Shown in pieces: positions 55,244-64,000 of a stretch of DNA of 64,000 nt. The DNA is taken from positions 39,580 to 103,579 of the forward strand of contig RCAB01000206.1 of the NCBI GenBank assembly GCA_003640385.1, given 5' to 3'. Position 1 is the first letter of the stretch; each line of letters starts with the position of its first letter. This DNA comes from Setaria digitata (Eukaryota; Nematoda; Chromadorea; Rhabditida; Setariidae). Below the pieces are notes generated by a model. It had not been told where the DNA came from and searched no databases. It saw only the letters and a list, made by a program, of their open reading frames with translations. A program made the position numbers and the translations under genes.

Positions 55244-57509
55244 CTTAAAAATTTGCTTTTTTTTATCACAACAAAAAATAGCAGTCTAAGAGATGAGAAG
55301 CAACTTAAAATCAGGACAACTTCTCGACAAAATATGCTTTCGATATATGTTCGGAAAAAAGCAAAGTATTTAGTTCGCCTCACAGGTAAGTAGAATCCCT
55401 CCGGATGCTAAAATTTACTAAACATTAAGCTGAAAAAAACTTCAATTATCCTTATTCCATGTAGACTTCGAATGCAAAACTAACTGTTGAATATTTTGCT
55501 TTTCAAATATCGAGAATACATTTAGGAAAACATCACCATGGTATTTCAAAAAATAATCCGGAAAGGCTGAAAAATAATACAAAGTTCATATAAATTCACG
55601 GTTCCTTCACGTAAAATATGATGGATATAATTTATTCACTGCAATCCCGTACCTGGAACGAAACCACTATATTCTAATATTTTGCTTCCGACATAGTGGA
55701 AGTTTATTCACCGTAACAATCAAACAGTGAAACTCAAAACCTTGCTAAAATGGTTTCCTCCACAACAACATTTAAAACAGCAAAATCAATTGCAGTTTTC
55801 AACATCACTACATTCCATATCCTGAAACCAATTTTCATTAATTACCGTTTCTCAATGTCCTTCTCACCCGACACAAAACCATTTCATTCTCTTTTATATG
55901 AAACACCAAATTAAAGAACAGAACTCCTCAAATGTCTCTAAGCTGAACTTCCCCCTCCCCCATCTACCATGAACTTGCTGCTTTCTTCTTATTCAATCAT
56001 TCTTTTATATTTTAAATATATTCTCTGTTTCGTTCTCTTCCTGTCGCAACAAAATCTGTTAAAGATAGAAGACTGTTATGAGTTTTCAGATAACTCTGTC
56101 AAAGTTACTTTCGGCAACAAACAACAATTAAAAGGTGGAATGAAGCAGTAGAAAAGACAACTTTTACCTTTAGGCCCAATACAACAAACAAAAGATAATA
56201 CTAACAGCTACAGAGAGGGAATGAAATGTAAAATACACCGAAAGTTGAAAATACCAGCATATAAAATTTCACCTAGAAAAAATCACCAGTTTAAAATTTT
56301 TCGGTAAAATTCTACCGGCTACAAAGGATGACAAATGATGAAAAAATGTGGAATGACCTGCGAGCACCGTAGAGTAAAAATGAATTATCATGCAGTAAAC
56401 TCGAAATATATATATATATAAAAAAAAAGAAAAAAGCCACTTTAAAAATTAGAGCTCCTTTAAATTTTTTTTCAACATTGAAAATTTCATACAGTGTGAG
56501 TTAAAAAAAAAAAAAAAAAAAAAAAAAAACTGCTCACAAATTACTCTTACACATTTAAGAACACATCTTCACGAAAAGCCAGCATTAAGTAGCAGAAAAC
56601 AACACGCAGCAAGTGGCACAGAAGCATGTGAGGCGAAAACCCGGTGAACGTAAATACTTTACAGGAGGAATTAATATCAGACATGAACAAAAACAAATAA
56701 GCCTTAGCCTCACATTCCGATGTAAACTTGGAAAAGAAATTAGAACTCCAAAAGATTACACAATATAAATAGCAGTTTTTTGCTTTCCCATAGCAAAGCA
56801 TTGTCAAGGTAATACATATTAAATAAAGCATGCTGAACTAACATGCTATGCGAACAGTGTCATAATAAAACCACTTCTCCTATAATAATCAGTTTAGTTC
56901 TTTATCTCATAACAGAAATTCATCTTAAATATTTTTTTGGATTTTTGAAACTAGGAATAACGTAGAGCAATAACATTATCAACAAGGCAGTGGAAGAACA
57001 ACACTGAAATGGTTATTAAATCGAGAAATGTTCGCATTTCGAAACAAAATTATCGAAAATTTTTCCGACAACTCCTAGCATACGTGGTGTGAAAATAATC
57101 ATTAAAACATCTGCAATAAAAACTTTTCCTATATAAAAAAGGCCGGTAATATGTTATTTCAAACCTATTTTTATATTTATACAAAAAAAATACTCCGAAG
57201 GAAAGACAAGAAAAACAATTTAAAAGACAATAAACACAAAGTACCATCAAGATAATAAATATTAAAGTATATTGAAATCTCTGTCAAGCACGTTCATATT
57301 TTAAAGTGGCAACTGATAGCTCTTGAATATCTTTCAAAACAGTTTCAAAAGACTTACTGAAAAAGCAGCAACTCTGGTTCCCGGACATAATAAAAAGAAA
57401 TTTCAAAGTATCTTAAAATGAAGGTGCTTTAAATCTTGTTGTTTCGAAATGAGTAAATTAAAAAGGACTACACTGGAAAAAAAACCTCACGAGGAAACAG
57501 ATAGATGAA
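55244..57509. other. Region 5' of sqv-3 with several poly-A runs
   Basis: It must contain the missing first exon of sqv-3, which I could not place. Poly-A runs lie at about 55091-55111 (just inside the gene) and 56503-56529, and a short AT dinucleotide run at about 56408-56420. A 60-codon plus-strand frame at 55969-56151 starts with a hydrophobic stretch but has no other support. Confidence 0.4.
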
Positions 57510-60500
57510 TTAACGACGTCCAATACCTGTCACTGCTTTTTTTGGATGACAGCATGCTTTGTAGATATTAATAACCGTTGTATTTTGCGTGCTTTCAATT
57601 TCTGTACAACAACGAAGCAATCTATTCAATGAATCACGTCGCCGTTTACGTTCCCTTGTTTTCACTACTATTTTTAAACGGCCACTATTCCTAAAACAAC
57701 AAAATTTATATCACTTTACTTTACTTTATTTTTTGAGACTGATCAGTAAATAAACAAATATAAAACTAAAAAAGCATACTCTAAAGACGTGCTTGAATTA
57801 TGAAAATGCGAATGAGCAGCCATAGCTAAGCGAGTAGTATCTACTGTGACACAATCGTGTAACTCCAGTTCACTTATTTTGGGACAACACTATAACAACG
57901 AGAAATTATGGCATCAAATTAATATATTTATATTCAAACAATGCACCACATGTTAAAATTCTTCGCGATGACTCATTTGATCTTCCAGTCCTCGGTATGA
58001 CTACAGATAGACCATCCACAGATCTAGTGTACTTCACAGAAAATGGTTAATGAATGTATTCTTCACAAATAATCTTTCCATGGTGACTGACAAAAAACAT
58101 TATTTTGTTAACTACTAGTTCAATAAAAATCGTCCAACGTTCATGATTACACATAAATTTGGGAACGAACATCCAGATTACCTGAAACAGCTGCGCGAAA
58201 GTCAACACATCAATGCAAGCCGGACATATGAAACGTCCATCAACACTATATATTAAAGTAAATGAAGTGAGCGATGGTAGTGCACGAAATATGGCGCACA
58301 ACATGTTGTTTGATAGATTGCGAACAATGGCCAACCGAAGCCTTGAATATGCTAATCATTTAAAAGAGTCATTCCAAACAATGTCAAGGCCCAATCTATT
58401 TGATGAAATAAAAATTGAGGTAAAATTATTCTGTTGCATTTTTTTTTTCTTTTATACGAATTTCAGTAACTCAATAACAGTATCATTAGTCCAACGAAAA
58501 ACTGCACAGCTTTAAACATGCACTGACGAGAACAAAATATCACTATTTGCAAAGCAAAACAAAGTAATGTAGTACTAGTATTAGTAATGTAATATCAAAC
58601 TAAAGCGAAGAGGTAAAATAGAAAAGCGTACATCGTCAAATTATTGGCCAGCGGTGATTTCGCCAATGTCTGTGGTAAATCAAGTGGCAAAGCGCACGTC
58701 CACAAAGACAGATGCGTAAGAGTTGGGAAATAGGCGAGCGCTTGTAAAGCTCGTGTTCCAAACCATTCAGTGCTGTTATCCAAAAGAGCAGCAATTCGCA
58801 GATTCAAGCGCTTCAATGAACGCGTTGTTCCAACCATACTAAAAAAAACTTGCTCCAAGATTTTGATAGTACACTCCTAACCTAAACTTCTTACTTTAGT
58901 CGCATCTAAATCTAAATTCAAGACTGCGAATAAGTACTGACCGTAAATTATGATATATTTTCTCCTCATTCACTGGATAATTGGTATCAAATGAGATATC
59001 AAGTTGTTCAAGCTCGAAATACACATCTCCCAAATAGGCAAAGAAATCAATTACAAATTCAGGACGAACATATTTACATTCATACTGCAGAGTTGATGCT
59101 CCAATAATCGATGAACTACTGCTAACACCAACGTTAGTTGGCTAAAAAGAAAATTTGTCTCGTTTACTATCAGAAACAAAAGCAATAAATATAAACTATA
59201 ATATCTGAGCGATAATTGTTATATTTTACCTGTTTCAGTAAAAGCGAATAAATCCTCATATGAGGACTATTAGGAAACAGGGCAGATACGTTTGCAGGCA
59301 TTGTATAACAATCCAAACGAAAAGAACGTAATTCTGTCATCGAACGAGCAACGGCGCTGAAAACCTTGTTAATCATACAAGAAATCATAAATCAGACATT
59401 GAATGAAGATGAAAAAATATAAATAATATATCTACCATACAAGGTTCTAATTTTCTAAACTAAAATTTGATAAAGCCCACCGCATTCCATTATACAGTTC
59501 ATCCTGAGCCTGATAACTAATACTGAGAGATTGAAGTTGAGCCAACTGATGGCTATACTCTTTGAGCAGATTTGTCATTGCACAGCCGTTCACATCTGTT
59601 ATTAGACGTAATTCACGCAAATTCACACACCTCTGACAGATGCTGTAATAAACAAACTCGAAGTCGGTGATTTGCAAAAAATATGCAAAAAACCGTAAGC
59701 GTGACTATGAAGAACAAAAGCCACCGAAAAAAATTTTCCTGAAGTGTTGCGTGTAAATTACCTGAACAATACATGTCTCCCAATATTAACATGCGGAATA
59801 AAGAAATCAATGTAGCGTAAATAACGCCCGCATTTCTGCAAGAAGCCGCAAACATGATGGTCGTCAATCGGCCGGATTTGAAATGAATTCGTCACAGTAG
59901 ATGGGATATCAGCAAAGGTAATATTCTGCCACGATATATTCAGCAATCTCTTCCAAGTCATCGATACACGCTCCAAACGAACACGACATCTACAATTTTC
60001 ATTTAGACAAAAATATACTTCCTGTCGAACTGTAAATGTATACAAACTAGATGACGAAGCAAATAACTTAAAAAATCGAAATAAATGTTTCAAACAAAAA
60101 GTTCAGGGAAAAAAAAGGAAAACTAACTTCAAAGGTAAATACGACAAAATTTTCTTCTGAACATTCAGAGGAAGCTCAGAGAAAGGAAAATAATCGTTTT
60201 CAACCACACCATCACCATCACTGTTCTTCTGTACATTCGGATGTCCTTTTGACGATGAGTTCAAAGACTGTAAGGATGAGGTCGAAGGTATTGACTGCAG
60301 TTCAACGTTCTAAAATCAAAAGAAATCGATCATTTACAAATTTCGGTCTAAAGTATTCACCACTAACAGAACAGCATGGTCACGTTACATTTTAGTAAAT
60401 ATTACGATTGAACGGAATTTAGTATGAAACTGTTGTAGAAGCGCAGGGGTAAAAATCAATCGTGCAAGATTTTTTTTGAAAATTTAACTGTGCAATGGTT

Positions 60501-60702
60501 TTTTTTTTCCGAACCAGAAATCCCCCTCAGAAATGGTGGATTTTCGTTAACCCACATTTTAAACTTAATAAGACGAAACAATGAGAACGACCTCGATATC
60601 CTCGATGCTTCCTTTCCGCCTGCGTTTTTTCGTAACCATTTTTCGCGTACTGCTCTTTCGCCGCAATTGTGTCACATTCGTCTTACGTTTCTTCATCACC
60701 AT
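57510..60702 (-). CDS. F-box / leucine-rich-repeat protein
   Basis: Ten minus-strand exons: 60702-60592, 60309-60128, 59989-59762, 59642-59496, 59356-59230, 59141-58942, 58838-58632, 58341-58182, 57889-57780 and 57690-57510, giving 550 residues. The N-terminus is very basic (MVMKKRK, RRKSS, KKRRRKG) and may be a nuclear signal. An F-box follows at about residues 82-120 (FSELPLNVQKKILSYLPLK, then VSMTWKRLL). The remainder is a series of leucine-rich repeats (NLRELRL, QLQSLSIS, SMTELRSFRLD, SLKRLNLRIA, TLTHLSLWTC, ISELELHDC) and a basic tail (KTRERKRRRDSL). Family members are SKP1-CUL1 ubiquitin ligase adaptors, with the repeats choosing the substrate. I cannot assign a specific ortholog. All joins are in phase, but the donor of exon 4 (CT|GTATAA) is a choice among weak sites. 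Confidence 0.85.
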
Positions 60703-61048
60703 TTTGCTGCTATTTGGTGAGATCTTTATATAAAAAGAAACAGTTCACTGGCATCATATCAATGTAATCCAGGATGACCTGAAATTCAACGTTTTCGCGC
60801 CCTCATGTTTTTATTTAAACATCAACTTCGAAGGATTTTTTATAGCCTTGATAATCGCACTATTACTTTATTTCCGATCCCTATTTCTCAATGGTGCACT
60901 AAAATTTCCAATTCTCATACAAACGAGCTACACTAAATTTTTAAATTCCGATTAAAACAGAAGCCTGCAACCATACGATATTATCAGAGCATACCGCAGA
61001 AGTCTCAACTATAAACTTATAAACTCTAATGTCCCTGTCCTTATAGAA

Positions 61049-61196
61049 ATCGGAGAAGTTACCGGTATTAAGGAAGGTTTTGAAGATATAGTGGTGGACT
61101 TAGAGAGAATAATGCTAGGTGTTTAATTCATTTTATGTCCCATTTTACTCATTCAACAATCGATGAGAAGGGAGAACTACCGGTAACTTCTCCGAT
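61049..61196. repeat. Perfect 19-bp inverted repeat around a 110-base spacer
   Basis: The arm at 61049-61067 (ATCGGAGAAGTTACCGGTA) is the exact reverse complement of 61178-61196. The spacer has no frame. The sequence could form a stem-loop or be the ends of a small element. Confidence 0.9.
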
Positions 61197-61986
61197 CTTA
61201 AGTTCCATTTTCAATACACAACAATCACATCGCTTCATTAATAGCAATCGAAGCATTCTAGTTTCTCACTAATGGTGGAAATAAGAAGGCAGAGAAATGA
61301 GACCGGCCTCCCGCACATATAACACCAGAAAACCCCGCGATGTCGCAGAAAACATCCCCCACCGAACCCCTCCTCGCTACAGCAAGCGATAGTGTAAAAC
61401 GCGACGCGTCGCACCGCTTAGAAGCCATTCCAATGAGTTGTAGAGATGGCATTACCGTAATGTTCTTCGATTTTTGGTCGTTGTTTGTCTCGCTTAATTC
61501 TTACTCTTCGTTGCATTTTGGGCAGTGTAGTCTGGGGGAGCTGTGTCCTCAGTGCAGAGAAATCTCGGGTGTTACTCTGGGGCTTTTCCTTCATTTTTCT
61601 TCGTGACTATAAGATAGAAAATTGGCACCGGTATACGTACCTCCATTCTGCTTCATCATCGAGCTGCAAGCCATTCACCAGATGGCTGAACTTTGAAGTC
61701 GTTTCTCTTGATTCGAGCCGCTACTTCATGGGCAAGCAGTGAAATTGCCTGCCATTTACCAAGGGGTTTCTAGTGCTGTAGAAGTATAGAAGTGCTAGAT
61801 TGATTGCCAGCGGATGTGTTAACTAATTTCCTATCTACGAGTACTTTTGGACAGAGCTCCTTGACCAAAAACTGAAAATTACTTTCAGGTACAACAAAAG
61901 ACAGAAGAATGAGCTTGGTTTTGAGAACGGTCAATTGTTCTAAGGTTTATTAGCTCCTGAAAAATCTTTTATTCCGTTCGCAAGCG

Positions 61987-61997
61987 AATTATTTCAG
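61987..61997 (+). promoter_or_regulatory. Probable spliced-leader acceptor of the V-ATPase c gene
   Basis: GAATTATTTCAG ends nine bases before the ATG at 62007, with no coding exon upstream. That is the usual position of a nematode trans-splice site. A cis-spliced leader exon is the alternative. Confidence 0.5.
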
Positions 61998-62006
61998 AAA
62001 CGCGGA

Positions 62007-62817
62007 ATGTCGGCTAAAGAAATATATGAGCCCACGGCAGATGCGGAAAGTGCGATGTATGGACCCTTTTTTGGTACACTGGGTGTATCAGCTGCAATGA
62101 TGTTTACGGCAGCCGGATCAGCATATGGCACTGCAAAATCCGGGACAGGCATTGCTTCCATGGCTGTTACTCGTCCTGAGCTTGTCATGAAAGCTATTAT
62201 ACCCGTTGTAATGGCTGGTAAGTCTTAGGATTTAATCGTTAACCTACTTCGGAGAGTTCTTTTTTTTGTACTTTCGATCTCGAAAGAGTGCACAATGTCT
62301 AACAGTAGACTGTTTGGTTCCTTCTGTCGTTGCTGTTGTTCATTTATTTTAAATACAAGGACAATCTGTATAAATATTTGCTGCCTACAATAATTGTTTT
62401 TGCTACTAGTGAATAAGACTCACTGTGGCCTTCTCCAGCTTCGGTGCTTGTTTACTGTGATAGTCTCAGATTTGGATCAGCGATTGAATAACGTTTTCTG
62501 GCCTTTCAGTACTACATTTACTTTCAGGTATTGTTGCAATTTATGGATTAGTAGTTGCCGTAATATATGCTGGTCGTGTAACATCATCTGCCGACGGCTA
62601 TAAAATAGATCAGGGGTTCAGCATGCTTGGTGGTGGTTTGGTATGTGGTTTCTGTGGTTGGGGTGCCGGTTACGCGATTGGAATTGCCGGTGATGCAGGT
62701 GTTCGGGCGTTATCGCAACAACCGCGCTTCTTTGTAGGAATGATTTTGATTCTTATCTTCGCTGAAGTACTCGGTCTCTACGGCATGATTGTTGCTCTGA
62801 TCATGGGAGCGACATAA
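62007..62817 (+). CDS. V-type proton ATPase 16-kDa proteolipid subunit c
   Basis: Two exons, 62007-62217 and 62528-62817, joined in phase 1, 166 residues, the usual length for the family. Subunit c forms the proton-carrying ring of the membrane Vo sector in acidic organelles and excretory or gut membranes. The four transmembrane helices are plain: [17 protein letters not shown], the helix after [38 protein letters not shown], and the last helix [18 protein letters not shown] with its essential proton-binding glutamate at about residue 150. The [13 protein letters not shown] loop is nearly invariant. C. elegans has three such genes (vha-1, vha-2, vha-3); I cannot say which this matches best, so no symbol is given. 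A trans-splice acceptor lies nine bases upstream. Confidence 0.95.
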
Positions 62818-63901
62818 TTTGTACATAGTTTTAAGCCGCAGTGTCACAGATTTCTGAAAGAATGCTTTCTCATCCAGTCGTATTTGCCCGCATTACTGGT
62901 TTCTAAACTATTGTACATTTTACTTGGTAGTACTTGAAATTATTTATTGGTAATGGATTTGGAGTACGAAGTAAAAGTAGATAAGCACATAAAATATTAT
63001 TCTGGACATCACGGAAAAGATTTTATTTTTACTGGTATTACTTTATTGTTGGAAAAGATTTATTGAAGGTTTTAGTTATTTTTTTTTTCATTTTTCTGAT
63101 TAACTGATCATTAGTGTAAGAGTGAATTAACAGCCGTATGGGATAACTGCAAAGCAAGAAAATGTTTATTAAATTTAAAGAGAGGATAACCGGAATACTT
63201 TTTAACATGCTTAGAAAAATGATTTCATTATTTACTTCTTAACTAATATTTTACTGATATTGTTTTTGGTATTTTATCCTAGAAAGGAGAGAATGTCAGA
63301 TCTTGAGGTCAAATTGGAACTTTTTAAATAGTGTGTGTTCAATACAAATTAATTTTACTAGGTTGTAAATGATGTTGAAATTGTAATATTTCCACTTTTT
63401 CTGCCACTGTACATAAATATATACATTTGCTTCATTAAAATTGTGACAGTCTTTTCTCGCAATTTTCTTTGTTTCATTTGCTGTTTCCAAACAAGCTGCA
63501 AAGCTTATTTTGCTTTATTTTTCACTAACATTTGAAATTTATTGTTGTAATGGAATTGATCGGTTTAGAGATTTAAAAATTGGCGACATAGAGATCGCAT
63601 TTTTTTTATTTTTACCTGAAAAACATTGATAGGTTGGATCTCTCATTTAAGTGTAGGTATTTAGAGTCGCTTAATCGTCTGAATCACTGCTCTAATTAAA
63701 AAAACACGAAATTATGTTTTAACGATAAAAGATGAGCCTTTTCTTTTCAGTGTGATTTCCAAACAAGCTGCAAAGCTCATTTTACTTTATTTTTAACTAA
63801 AGTTTCAAATTTTTCAGTGCGGTTGGTGCGTATTTCTCAAGATAGATTAATATTAGTTTGGGAAGACCGCATTTTGGTTAGTTGTAGTGAAAGCTATACT
63901 T
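62818..63901. other. 3' flank of the V-ATPase gene
   Basis: No gene was seen. It contains a 57-base direct duplication: 63484-63540 and 63756-63812 share TTTCCAAACAAGCTGCAAAG and most of the following bases, with a handful of differences. Confidence 0.6.
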
Positions 63902-64000
63902 TTATATTATATGTATTATTATTATATTATATTATTATATTTTATTGTATTATTATATTATATTATATTATATTATATTATATTATATTATATTATATTA
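63902..64000. repeat. TATTA/TATAT microsatellite at the window end
   Basis: The final 99 bases are short A/T units. They settle into a regular five-base TATTA repeat over the last 50 bases or so and run off the end of the window. Confidence 0.9.

Larger units (their letters stand above)
60703..62006. other. Shared upstream region of the F-box gene and the V-ATPase gene
   Basis: The two genes diverge from here. 61310-61570 is less AT-rich and gives overlapping frames on both strands without family support. It is probably promoter or leader sequence. The perfect inverted repeat listed separately lies at its centre. Confidence 0.45.

Noticed and set aside
55969..56151. 60-codon plus-strand frame with a hydrophobic start, resembling a small secreted protein
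   Set aside because: Only composition supports it; it lies in the likely 5' intron of sqv-3 and has no acceptor or partner exon.
56547..56831. 94-codon minus-strand hydrophobic frame
   Set aside because: Cys/Leu/Phe bias is typical of T-rich intron sequence; no family match.

Overview
The window is nuclear DNA of a nematode. It is very AT-rich. Its genes are cut into small exons by introns with GT donors and TTTCAG-type acceptors, most genes have a further acceptor-like TTTCAG/TTTTAG a few bases 5' of the ATG (spliced-leader style), and the proteins best match families known from Caenorhabditis (Twist/HLH-8, BRE-3, SQV-3, MAT-3). AT content, intron size and gene spacing suggest a clade III (filarial-like) worm. 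That placement is inference. No prokaryotic features were found.

Layout. 0-2.7 kb (+): a five-exon gene for an unrecognised single-pass membrane protein. 6.1-7.0 kb (+): a probable two-exon gene for a 49-residue protein. 7.1-10.0 kb (+): a somatomedin-B/thrombospondin-1 secreted protein (SBSPON type). 14.0-15.5 kb (-): the Twist-type bHLH gene hlh-8. 16.7-22.7 kb (-): a large zinc-finger gene built from about seven repeated modules, each with two C2H2 fingers and a CFPG(R/W) box. 23.5-26.8 kb (-): mitochondrial GatB. 27.4-29.9 kb (-): the tRNA 2'-O-methyltransferase FTSJ1. 29.9-35.5 kb: no confident gene. 35.5-39.8 kb (-): BRE-3/Egghead glycosyltransferase, with a 361-base poly-A run abutting one of its splice sites. 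39.8-44.8 kb: no gene. 44.8-46.9 kb (+): the splicing factor YJU2. 47.0-47.6 kb (+): a small gene of unknown function. 47.7-51.8 kb (-): APC/C subunit CDC23/MAT-3. 53.6-55.2 kb (-): SQV-3/B4GALT7, 5' end missing. 57.5-60.7 kb (-): an F-box/leucine-rich-repeat protein. 62.0-62.8 kb (+): V-ATPase proteolipid subunit c. The window ends in a TATTA microsatellite.

Links between genes. FTSJ1 and GatB are neighbours on the same strand, about 600 bases apart, and both act on tRNA (modification and Gln-tRNA(Gln) formation), so a shared transcript is possible. BRE-3 and SQV-3 both make glycan cores (arthroseries glycolipids and the proteoglycan linker). The rest are unrelated housekeeping or developmental genes.

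Exon models were joined by hand using splice consensus, reading phase and family alignment from memory. In the genes marked as confident every junction is phase-consistent, but no transcript data were available.
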